This document shows positions 43,651 through 50,864 of a stretch of 64,000 nt of DNA, piece by piece. The stretch is from assembly GCA_050735975.1 (NCBI GenBank), contig JBOHVS010000376.1, positions 1 to 64,000 of the forward strand, given 5' to 3'. Source of the DNA: DATMBL01 sp050735975 (GTDB taxonomy: Bacteria > Desulfobacterota > Binatia > UBA9968). The notes beneath the pieces were generated by a model that saw nothing but the letters and a program-made list of their open reading frames with translations, was not told the origin of the DNA and made no database searches. Position numbers and translations under genes: made by a program. The number at the start of each line of letters is the position of its first letter. The stretch's first letter is position 1.

Positions 43651-44133
43651 GGTCTCATCTAAACATACTGAAAATAGTGCCGCAACATTGCACGCGCACT
43701 TAACGAACTTACCTAACCGCCCTTGATTCCGAAGGGGATGTCATAATCCTTTTCAATCTTCTTTTCAAGAAATTTCTGAGAAACGCAGCTATCGTGTATT
43801 GGATCCGGTAAGAAAGTTCTTTAAGAAACCCAAAGGACTTATTTAGGTCTTCCCCTGAACTGCAAGCGCGCTTTGCTCTTTCGTGGTTGCAGGGCGGTAT
43901 GTTTGGATATCTACGGGAAGGCAAAGAGATCGTTCGATTTCGTCTTCCAGGCGTCCAAGAAGGCGAGGATACTCCTTTCTAAAATGGACCAAGTTTGTAC
44001 GGGACTCCGAGCAATGAGAAATCTGACAGGGGTTTCGTCAAAGGGCTTTACGGGCGATAGCAAAAGTTGATAAAGAGATTGAGTTCGGTCCCGACCAAAA
44101 GAAAATTCACGATAGAAAGAAGGAGGGTGCCAA
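43651..44133. other. 483-bp intergenic region without recognisable content
   Basis: Short readings on both strands lack ribosome sites and family resemblance. The region separates the divergent zinc-ribbon/BON and HCHL-like genes, so both promoters should lie here; no clear -35/-10 pair stands out. A good GGAGGG ribosome site appears only at its right end. Confidence 0.5.
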
Positions 44134-44958
44134 ATGGCAGTGACGAAAGAATACAAGACGGTCAAAGTTGACAAAGAAGACGGGATCACGTGGGTCATTT
44201 TGAACCGGCCGGAGAAGAGAAACGCGATGAACCCGCAGCTTCACTACGACATGCTCGAAGCGCTGACGGAGCTGGAGGTCGACAAGGAAACGCAAGTGGT
44301 GGTAATTACGGGCGCCGGGCCGAGCTGGTGCGCAGGGCAGGATCTGCGCGAGTACTTTCGCGGCACCGACGATAACGCGATCGAAAGACGTAAGGCGAGC
44401 TGGGCCTCTCAGGAGTGGCGCTGGCGCAGGCTGTTCACCTTCCCAAAACCCACCATCGCCATGGTCAACGGGTTTTGCTTCGGCGGGGCTTTCACGCCGC
44501 TCATCGCCTGTGATTTTGCCATCGCCGCCGAGGACGCGATCTTTGGTTTGAGCGAAATCAACTGGGGTATCTTTCCGGGCGGATTGGTGAGCCGGGTTTT
44601 GGCGGATGCTATGAGTTATCGTGACGCCATGTACTACATCATGACGGGAGATCCGTTCGACGGCAAGAAGGCCGCGGAGTTGAAGCTCGTGAATTACGCT
44701 GTACCGAAGGAAAAGCTGCGTGAAGAAACAGTCAAGCTGGCGAAGAAGCTGATGGAGAAGAATCCGCAGGTGCTTAGAGCGGCGAAGGAAGTTTACAAGT
44801 ACTGCCGCAATATGGATTACAACCAGGCCGAGGATTACATGTCGGCGAAGGGAACCGCTTTGCGGCTGAGCGATCCGGAAAAGGGACGCGAGACCGGTAT
44901 GAAGCAGTTCCTTGACGAAAAGACCTACCGGCCGGGATTGGGCACCTACAAGCGATAA
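44134..44958 (+). CDS. p-hydroxycinnamoyl-CoA (feruloyl-CoA) hydratase/lyase, copy 2
   Basis: The 274-residue crotonase matches HCHL (Ech/FerB type) along its whole length: I-L-N-R-P-E-K-R-N-A-M, A-G-Q69-D-L-R-E-Y74-F-R, F-G-L-S-E141-I-N-W-G, E-D-Y235, G-M-K-Q-F-L-D-E-K and the P-G-L-G-T-Y-K-R end. Glu143, Tyr75 and Tyr239 of the Pseudomonas fluorescens enzyme are conserved as E141, Y74 and Y235; Ser123 is Thr121 and Met70 is Gln69. Known members hydrate and retro-aldol cleave feruloyl- or coumaroyl-CoA to vanillin or 4-hydroxybenzaldehyde plus acetyl-CoA. Aromatic specificity is likely but unproven. GGAGGG precedes ATG. It leads a transcript with a dehydrogenase and two CoA-transferases. Confidence 0.88.
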   Translation: MAVTKEYKTVKVDKEDGITWVILNRPEKRNAMNPQLHYDMLEALTELEVDKETQVVVITGAGPSWCAGQDLREYFRGTDDNAIERRKASWASQEWRWRRLFTFPKPTIAMVNGFCFGGAFTPLIACDFAIAAEDAIFGLSEINWGIFPGGLVSRVLADAMSYRDAMYYIMTGDPFDGKKAAELKLVNYAVPKEKLREETVKLAKKLMEKNPQVLRAAKEVYKYCRNMDYNQAEDYMSAKGTALRLSDPEKGRETGMKQFLDEKTYRPGLGTYKR

Positions 44959-44960
44959 GC

Positions 44961-45102
44961 AGACAGAGACAGAGATGAAGAGACAGAGAGGGATGAAGAG
45001 ATAGAGACAGAGAAAAACAGACAGAGATAGTGAAAGAGATAGAGCCCTTGAAGGCCATTAGGTTCTTGGGCGGGATCTCTGTCTCAAATCTCTGTCTCTG
45101 TG
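44961..45102. repeat. GACAGA-type palindromic repeat, copy 2
   Basis: Runs of GACAGAGACAGAGATGAAGA on the left and the inverse ATCTCTGTCTCAAATCTCTG on the right form a long imperfect hairpin between the HCHL and dehydrogenase genes. It is related to 27670-27800. Confidence 0.75.
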
Positions 45103-45117
45103 TAATGGTTGATCAAC

Positions 45118-46284
45118 ATGGATTTCAACTTACCCGAAGAGCTTCAGGTACTGAAGGAAACGGTTCGAAAGTTCGTCGATCGAGAGCTGATCCCTCTGGA
45201 GCGGGAGTGCCGCCCGGAGGGCGAGGAGATGCCGGAAAAGTTCATTAAGCCGCTGCAGGAAAAAGCGAAAGCCATCGGATTGTGGTTGCTTGATGTGCCG
45301 CAGGAATATGGCGGGGCCGGTCTCGATCTGCTCAGCCGGTGCGTGATCATGGAAGAGGTGGCGCGGACGGTCGCGATTCCTTTTCGCTACGCGCCGATCT
45401 TTGGCCCTGAAGTGAGGCCGGTGCTGTTTCATTGCAACGAGGAGCAGAAAGAGCGGTTCCTTTTCCCGGTCATGCGGGGAGAGAAGCGTATGTGCTTCGC
45501 GCAGACCGAGCCGGATGCAGGCAGCGACCCCGCGGGGATGAAAACTCGCGCCGTTAGAGACGGCGATCATTATGTTGTCAATGGCACAAAGCGCTTTATC
45601 ACCGGTGCAAAAAACGCTGATTACGCGCAAGTGATCGCGGTCACCGATCCCGAGAAACGGGCGCGCGGCGGCGTTACTTGCTTCATTGTCGACATGAAGG
45701 CTCCGGGAGTTACGCTTGAGCGGCTTTGGCCGACCATGATGGGCGATACGCCGGGTCAAATTCTATTCGAGAACGTACGAGTGCCTGCGGCCAACATTAT
45801 CGGCGGCGAAGGCCAGGGCTTCTCCATCGCCCAGAAATGGATTCAAGAGGGACGCATACGCGGGCACGGCGCGCGGCCGGCCGGCATCGCGCAGCGGGCG
45901 CTCGATATGATGATCGAGTACTCCAAGGTGCGGACGACGTTTGGCCGTCCGCTTTCGGATCGCCAGGCGATTCAGTTCATGATCGCCGACTCGGCGATGG
46001 AACTGCACGCCTGCCGATTGATGGTTTACGAATGCGCCTGGCGTCATGACCGGGAGGAAGACGTTCGCCAGCTTTCCTATATGACCAAGATCATGTGCGC
46101 CGAAATGGCGAGCCGAGTCGTGGATCGCTCGATCCAAGTTCACGGCGGTGTCGGGCTCACTCGCGACCTGCCTCTCGAATGGTGGTACCGCCAGGTGCGG
46201 AGCATCCGCATCACCGAAGGGACGCCGGAAGTCCTACGTTGGCGACTAGCAGAACATCTCATCAAAAGTCATAAACCATTATGA
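45118..46284 (+). CDS. acyl-CoA dehydrogenase, module copy 2
   Basis: The 388-residue flavoprotein begins MDFNLPEELQ (an in-frame TTG nine bases earlier is less likely). It has D-V-P-Q-E-Y-G-G-A-G-L, Q-T-E-P-D-A-G-S-D-P, V-N-G-T-K-R-F-I-T-G-A and the catalytic base Glu367 in I-T-E-G-T-P-E-V. It is a paralogue of the dehydrogenase at 38772, with the same gene order behind an HCHL-like gene. Its stop overlaps the next gene (ATGA), so translation with the CoA-transferase is coupled. Likely role: desaturating a side-chain acyl-CoA before hydration and cleavage (inference). Confidence 0.9.
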   Translation: MDFNLPEELQVLKETVRKFVDRELIPLERECRPEGEEMPEKFIKPLQEKAKAIGLWLLDVPQEYGGAGLDLLSRCVIMEEVARTVAIPFRYAPIFGPEVRPVLFHCNEEQKERFLFPVMRGEKRMCFAQTEPDAGSDPAGMKTRAVRDGDHYVVNGTKRFITGAKNADYAQVIAVTDPEKRARGGVTCFIVDMKAPGVTLERLWPTMMGDTPGQILFENVRVPAANIIGGEGQGFSIAQKWIQEGRIRGHGARPAGIAQRALDMMIEYSKVRTTFGRPLSDRQAIQFMIADSAMELHACRLMVYECAWRHDREEDVRQLSYMTKIMCAEMASRVVDRSIQVHGGVGLTRDLPLEWWYRQVRSIRITEGTPEVLRWRLAEHLIKSHKPL

Positions 46285-47534
46285 CGGCGATCGCGGATGC
46301 AAGTTCCCTAGCCCGCGTTGCGGGAGAGGGTCAGGGTGAGGGTGCAACCGCTCTCCTGCCCGGCTTCCGTGTCCTGGATTTGAGTTCTTCGATGGGGGCA
46401 TTTTGCGGCAAGCTGCTGCGCGACCTGGGAATGGACGTTATCAAGGTCGAACAGCCGGGAGGCGACGCCGCCCGCTCCGAGCCGCCCTTTGCCAAAGGCC
46501 ATACTCACCGCGAAGGAAGCCTTCGTTTCGCGTACCTCAACGCGGGCAAGCGCAGCATCACGCTCGACATCACGAAGGAGACCGGCCGGAAGCTCTTGTT
46601 CGACTTGGTGGCGCGCTCTGATATTGTGCTGGAAACCTTCGAACCGGGCTATCTGGCCGCGCACCATATCGGCTACGAGTCCATGATAGCACGCCAGGAA
46701 AAAATAATTTTGGTTTCCCTCACCGGTTTCGGCCAGGACGGACCCTACGCTCATTTTAAGACACCGGATATCGTTGGCACGGCTATGGGCGGTTTGCTCT
46801 ATATCAGCGGCGATCCAAAGCTCACGCCATGCAATCCACCGGAGACGCAATCGTATTATTACGCGAGTCTTTTCGCGGCTTACGGCGTGATGCTCGCGCT
46901 CTGGCAGCGGCAGACGCGCGGCATCGGCGCGTTCATCGATGCGTCGATTCAAGCGAGCATGGCGCTGCACGAGCACGTCGCTTTCAACTATTCGGCGGAG
47001 GGGCGGGTGATGAAGCGCGCCGGCAGCCAGCACCAGCACAATGCGCCGGCCAATCTTTTTAAGTGCAAGAACGGTTACATCGCGCTCTTCGTCACGCAAA
47101 ATCACTGGCCGCTTCTGCTGAAGGTTTGGGAAGATCATGCGCCGGAGCTCGACGATCCAAAGTGGATCAACAGCAACTTGCGGCGCGCTAACGCCGACTA
47201 TATCAACGCGCAAGTGACTTCTTTCACTTCCCGGTTTCTCAAAGAAGACCTCGCCGAACTGATGCAAAAGCACGGCATACCGGGTCTGCCGGTCAACTCG
47301 CCGTCAGACTTTATGAAGGACCCGCACATACGGGCGCGGGGGTTTTTTAGCAAAGTCACACACCCGGTGCTTGGTCCCTATGATCAGCCGGGCAGCCCAT
47401 TCATGGTGGACGGCAAACGCTCGGCGCCTTTGCCACCGCCGCTTTTGGGGCAGCACAACGAGGAAGTGTTTTGCGGCGAACTCGGTCTCACCCGGCGAGA
47501 CCTGGAAGTGTTGGTCGCGGACGGCGTGATCTGA
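46281..47534 (+). CDS. family III CoA-transferase, non-catalytic-type subunit
   Basis: The 417-residue CaiB/BaiF protein corresponds to the N-half of the fused protein at 31279. It shares I-S-G-D-P near 175-180, P-P-E-T-Q-S/A-Y-Y, G-S-Q-H near 258, and P-C/G-x-P-V-N. The catalytic Asp position reads Ser191 (Q-S-Y-Y-Y-A). Residues 1-26 precede the conserved L-P-G-F-R-V-L-D-L start; residues 9-22 are the translation of a dispersed GGGAGAGGGTCAGGGTGAGG-type repeat. ATG overlaps the dehydrogenase stop. It is expected to pair with the product of 47641, giving a heterodimer with one active Asp. Confidence 0.88.
   Translation: MTAIADASSLARVAGEGQGEGATALLPGFRVLDLSSSMGAFCGKLLRDLGMDVIKVEQPGGDAARSEPPFAKGHTHREGSLRFAYLNAGKRSITLDITKETGRKLLFDLVARSDIVLETFEPGYLAAHHIGYESMIARQEKIILVSLTGFGQDGPYAHFKTPDIVGTAMGGLLYISGDPKLTPCNPPETQSYYYASLFAAYGVMLALWQRQTRGIGAFIDASIQASMALHEHVAFNYSAEGRVMKRAGSQHQHNAPANLFKCKNGYIALFVTQNHWPLLLKVWEDHAPELDDPKWINSNLRRANADYINAQVTSFTSRFLKEDLAELMQKHGIPGLPVNSPSDFMKDPHIRARGFFSKVTHPVLGPYDQPGSPFMVDGKRSAPLPPPLLGQHNEEVFCGELGLTRRDLEVLVADGVI
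46305..46344. repeat. GGGAGAGGGTCAGGGTGAGGG repeat inside a coding region
   Basis: CGGGAGAGGGTCAGGGTGAG, with an inverse CCTAGCCCGCG arm, is a dispersed intergenic palindrome; a related unit is at 48892-48930. Here it is read through in frame as part of the CoA-transferase N-terminus. Confidence 0.65.
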
Positions 47535-47538
47535 ATGC

Positions 47539-47626
47539 GAATGTCAAATTGCAAAGTGCAAAACGGAGATTGTGAAATTTCGGACAAAGATTTGCGTTTT
47601 GCAATTTGCATTCTGCAATTTGCATT
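47539..47626. repeat. divergent TTGCAATTTGCA inverted repeat
   Basis: CAAATTGCAAAGTGCAAAAC and the inverse GTTTTGCAATTTGCATTCTG flank about 30 bp. It resembles the ends of the 165-bp repeat but lacks its core. It separates the two CoA-transferase genes. Confidence 0.65.
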
Positions 47627-47640
47627 GGACCGGGGAATCC

Positions 47641-48855
47641 GTGCATAGCGCGAATCGTATACTCGAGGGCGTTCGCATCCTGACTTTCACGACCGGGTAC
47701 GCCGGTCCTTACGCCGGCAGGTTGTTGTCCGGGTACGGCGCCGAAGTCATTAAAATAGAGTCGCGCAAAGGCGGACTCGATACTTTCCGCCATTACGGAC
47801 AGCACAAAGATATCGACGCGGCGCCCAGGTTCATCGAATGCAATCTCGGGGTTCGCTCCTTTTCCGTGAACCTTAAACACCCTATCGGGGTTCGGCTCAT
47901 CAGGGAGTTGGCCGGCAAATCGGATGCGATCTTGCAGAATTTTCGGCCCAGGGTGTTGGATAAACTGGGTTTGGGCGACGACGAACTCAGAAAGGTCAAC
48001 CCCAAACTGGTAATTTTGAAATTGCCGGGCTTCGGTTCCGAAGGACCCAAAAGCGGCTATGGGACCTGGGGATTCAATCTCACGGCCTTTTCCGGCATGA
48101 CCTACCTCTGGAATCATCCTGAGCAGGATCGACCCATCGGCAGTCAAGGAGTTTATCCCGACCATCTGGGCTTCATTATGGGGCCGACCATCATGGTCGC
48201 CGCGCTGCTGCGCAGCCGGCTCACAGGGAAGGGAGTCTCCGTCGATCTGGCGCAGATTGAAGGCACCGCCTACACGCTGGGGTCGACGTACTTGGATGCG
48301 GCCGTGAACAGCCGTGATCCACAGCCGAAAGGCAACCGCGACCCGGTTGCCGCGCCCCACGGCTGCTACCCCTGCGAGGGGGAGGATCGTTGGTGCGTCA
48401 TCTCAGTTCGGACTGAAGAAGAATGGCGTAGCTTTTGTCAAGTCATCGGCCAGACGGAATTGGCGAGCGATGCTCGTTTCGCGGACCTTCAGTCCCGGAT
48501 AAAGCATCTCCGTGAGCTTGACGTTATTGTTCAGCGATGGACGGAAGCGAGAAGCGCGGAAGAGGTGATGGCCAAGCTCCAATCCATGGGCGTCCCCGCC
48601 GGTGTTGTGCAAACCGGCGCGGATCTCCTCAAGGACCCGCAGTTGCGACACAGGAACTACTTTGCCGCATTTTCGGACTCCCTTATCGGTCCTTTCGAAA
48701 TTCCTCGCGGCGGATTTTTGTTCAAAGGGATGACTGAAGAACCGCTGCGGCTGCCTAACAGGTTCGGCTCCGACAACGAGCAAATTCTGGGAGATATTCT
48801 AGGTTACGACAAAGCATCCATTGCCAAGTGGCAAACCGAGGAAATTTTGACTTAG
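47641..48855 (+). CDS. family III CoA-transferase, catalytic-type subunit
   Basis: From GTG 47641 (GGGGA upstream) the protein has 404 residues; earlier in-frame codons back to 47572 are repeat-derived. It matches the C-half of the fused protein at 31279 (V-I-K-I-E-S-R-K-G-G-L-D, T-Y-L-W-N-H-P, A-P-H-G/H-C-Y-P-C-x-G-E). The catalytic Asp is present as Asp174 (Y-P-D-H-L-G). With the upstream subunit it should form a heterodimeric CoA-transferase that activates an acid with a CoA donor such as succinyl-CoA or a pathway thioester. The two separate genes here and the single fused gene at 31279 are strong mutual evidence for a physical complex. Confidence 0.9.
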   Translation: MHSANRILEGVRILTFTTGYAGPYAGRLLSGYGAEVIKIESRKGGLDTFRHYGQHKDIDAAPRFIECNLGVRSFSVNLKHPIGVRLIRELAGKSDAILQNFRPRVLDKLGLGDDELRKVNPKLVILKLPGFGSEGPKSGYGTWGFNLTAFSGMTYLWNHPEQDRPIGSQGVYPDHLGFIMGPTIMVAALLRSRLTGKGVSVDLAQIEGTAYTLGSTYLDAAVNSRDPQPKGNRDPVAAPHGCYPCEGEDRWCVISVRTEEEWRSFCQVIGQTELASDARFADLQSRIKHLRELDVIVQRWTEARSAEEVMAKLQSMGVPAGVVQTGADLLKDPQLRHRNYFAAFSDSLIGPFEIPRGGFLFKGMTEEPLRLPNRFGSDNEQILGDILGYDKASIAKWQTEEILT

Positions 48856-48891
48856 ATACGTAGATGAAGTTGAGATTGTTTTGGTGATTTT

Positions 48892-48930
48892 TACCCTCGC
48901 CCTTTGGGAGAGACAGGGTGAGGGGAGCAG
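48892..48930. repeat. CCCTCGCCCTTTGGGAGAGACAGGG-type palindrome
   Basis: CCCTCGCCCTTTGGGAGAGA followed by CAGGGTGAGGGG is a loose hairpin in the gap after the CoA-transferase, related to the translated unit at 46305-46344. It could act as a terminator, but no T-run follows. Confidence 0.6.
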
Positions 48931-48951
48931 GCCGTTAGTGGATCCGGCTGA

Positions 48952-49488
48952 GTGATTAACCCACCTGAAAGCATCGAAACGCGAAGGTTGCGGCTGCGGA
49001 AACCGGTGCTAGAGGACGCCGAAGTCATTTTTCGGCAGTATGCCCAGGATCATGAGGTGACGAAGTATCTCACCTGGTATCCAAATCGATCGGTAGAGCA
49101 GACTCGAGAATTTGTTCGTTTGTGCATCGCCGCTTGGGAGGCGGAGAAATCTTTCCAGTGGGCGATCGTTCAAAAGAAACGGCATCAGCTTATCGGGATG
49201 ATTGGCTTCAGAGTCGACGGGCACAAATGGGAATTGGGTTACGTGTTAACTCGGGCGTATTGGGGTAGAGGATACATGACCGAGGCCGTCAAAGCTCTCG
49301 TAGACTGGGCGTTAAAGCAGTCGGAGGTTTATCGTATCTGGGCGGTTTGCGACGTGGAGAACCCCGCTTCGGCTCGCGTGATGGATAAGGCAGGTATGAC
49401 GAGAGAAGGTATTCTGCGTCGCTGGTCCATGCACCCGAACATTAGTGACGAACCGAGAGACTCTTACTGCTATTCCATAACGAAGTAG
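48952..49488 (+). CDS. GNAT N-acetyltransferase (RimJ/RimL type)
   Basis: The 178-residue protein begins I-E-T-R-R-L-R-L-R-K-P-V-L-E-D-A, the typical RimJ/RimL start. It has the acetyl-CoA motif region G-Y-V-L-T-R-A-Y-W-G-R-G-Y-M-T-E-A-V (about 97-114) and the V-x-N-P-A-S-A-R-V-M-D-K-A-G-M motif. These enzymes acetylate protein N-termini, amino acids or toxins; the target is unknown. GTG is the likely start. It stands alone between catabolic genes and ends about 50 bp before a convergent LigJ-like gene. Confidence 0.87.
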   Translation: MINPPESIETRRLRLRKPVLEDAEVIFRQYAQDHEVTKYLTWYPNRSVEQTREFVRLCIAAWEAEKSFQWAIVQKKRHQLIGMIGFRVDGHKWELGYVLTRAYWGRGYMTEAVKALVDWALKQSEVYRIWAVCDVENPASARVMDKAGMTREGILRRWSMHPNISDEPRDSYCYSITK

Positions 49489-49540
49489 CCGTGATCTGCG
49501 GCGGGGCGCGCTGAGCGATGCTGCTTCAGGGGAATCTCGA

Positions 49541-50545
49541 CTAGACTTTCGTCTTCTCCCCTATGCGCGAAAAAACCTTTTTGGCGTTGCCTTCGGTGAT
49601 CTTCCGCTTGTCCTCGTCGCTGAGCCAGTCGATAGACTGGAATAGTGGTACGATGTCTTCGAAGTTCCGCCCGGTCTTAGGATCGATCGCGTTGACCGCG
49701 CCGAACATCTCCGTGGCGAACAAGACATTGTCGACGCCGAGCCGTCTGATCAACAGTTCCATCGATTGTTTATCGTAGATCGCCATATCCCAGTAAACTC
49801 TCCGGGCCGCCTCTTCAAACGGCTCGTAGCCCTCCTTGACGTGCATGCCGCGGTGGCGGTTCCACTGGTAGGGGATTGCTCCGCCGCCGTGCGGGATGAT
49901 GATCTTTAACTTGGGAAAATCTTTAAAAACTCGGGACTTCAGCAGTTCCACAGCGCCAGAATGATGCTGCGCGATGTAATAGGAGTTGGTCAAATGCATT
50001 GCCGGATGAAGCGAGGCGCTGGCATGGATCGTGCCTGGCACGTCCAACTCCACCATCTTATCCCACAGTGGATACCACCATTCGCTTCCCAGCGAGGGGC
50101 TCAGTGGCTCGCGACCGCCGGCTACGTCGGGATTTACGTTACAGCCGACGAATCCGAGTTCTCTTACGCAGCGCTCAAGCTCGTCGACCCACTCCTTGGG
50201 GTTGACGCCTGGCGATTGCGGCAATTGACAGACCGGCGAAATCTTGTCCGGCCAGAGCCTGGCAACGCGCGCGATCAAATCGTTGCACGCTTCGCTCCAG
50301 TAACGACTAACAAGCGGGGAGCCGAAATGATGCCCCATCGCCGAGGCTTGCGGCGAAAAGAGCAATCTATCGATTCCCGATTCTTTCATGCGCTTGAACT
50401 GTCCCTGCATGGACTGTGCAAGCTGCTCGTCGCTGATCTGCAGTTTTGCCCGGACGGGCTTGGCAAGATCGGTGATCTGCCGGCCCCGGTACGCCGGCAG
50501 TTCCAAAGGGGCGGTCGTGTAGTGGGTATGAGCATCAATAATCAT
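49541..50545 (-). CDS. LigJ-like 4-oxalomesaconate hydratase (amidohydrolase superfamily)
   Basis: The 334-residue protein starts M-I-I-D-A-H6-T-H8-Y-T-T-A-P and has L-P-Q-S-P-G-V near 108-114, H174, and H219 in IPHGGGAIPYQW. It carries a Glu (E279, F-A-T-E-M-F-G-A-V) where amidohydrolases normally have the catalytic Asp. This combination, including the Y-T-T-A-P start and the A-T/S-E-M-x-G-A-V segment, is that of the LigJ 4-oxalomesaconate hydratases of the protocatechuate 4,5-cleavage and gallate pathways, as I recall them. The reaction would give 4-carboxy-4-hydroxy-2-oxoadipate. An HpcH/HpaI aldolase starts divergently across a repeat and could take the next, aldol-cleavage step. AGGAGG lies upstream of the ATG. 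Confidence 0.82.
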   Translation of the reverse strand: MIIDAHTHYTTAPLELPAYRGRQITDLAKPVRAKLQISDEQLAQSMQGQFKRMKESGIDRLLFSPQASAMGHHFGSPLVSRYWSEACNDLIARVARLWPDKISPVCQLPQSPGVNPKEWVDELERCVRELGFVGCNVNPDVAGGREPLSPSLGSEWWYPLWDKMVELDVPGTIHASASLHPAMHLTNSYYIAQHHSGAVELLKSRVFKDFPKLKIIIPHGGGAIPYQWNRHRGMHVKEGYEPFEEAARRVYWDMAIYDKQSMELLIRRLGVDNVLFATEMFGAVNAIDPKTGRNFEDIVPLFQSIDWLSDEDKRKITEGNAKKVFSRIGEKTKV

Positions 50546-50575
50546 CCTAGATCCTCCTGTCTCTGTTGGCGCGCA

Positions 50576-50740
50576 CTGCTAGACTGCATTATTCATGGAT
50601 TGCAAAATGCAAAGTGTAAATTGCAAATTGAAAAATATCCGGACAGGGAACTGTCCCTCGTTTTCGACCTGTTAAGGTGTTATTCATTTTGACTTTTGCA
50701 CTTTACAATTTGAAATTTGCAATGAAAGAGAACACGACAG
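50576..50740 (-). repeat. 165-bp dispersed palindromic repeat, copy B
   Basis: The reverse complement matches window positions 1-165 without net length change and with about five substitutions (for example GACAGTTCCCTGTCC here, GACAGCTCCCTGTCC in copy A). It lies between the divergent LigJ-like and aldolase genes, so any regulatory sequence there must work around it. Confidence 0.9.
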
Positions 50741-50864
50741 TTCGTTGATAGTGTTCCCCGGCCCCGTGAATAATCCGGGTTAGCCCGTTCGATTGTCACC
50801 CCATACTCTTGTCTGCTATAGGTGACCTGATTTTAAATCCCAAGCCCGAACGGAGCGCCTCGTC

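Noticed and set aside
43709..44070. Two short readings (71 and 65 codons) in the gap before the HCHL-like gene
   Set aside because: No ribosome site, no recognisable motif, and they overlap each other on opposite strands.
44961..45102. Possible CRISPR-like array because of repeated GACAGAGA units
   Set aside because: Units are contiguous short tandem runs with an inverted half, without spacers of regular length.
46308..47273. 321-codon minus-strand frame opposite the CoA-transferase
   Set aside because: Antisense shadow; the sense strand carries the conserved CoA-transferase domain.
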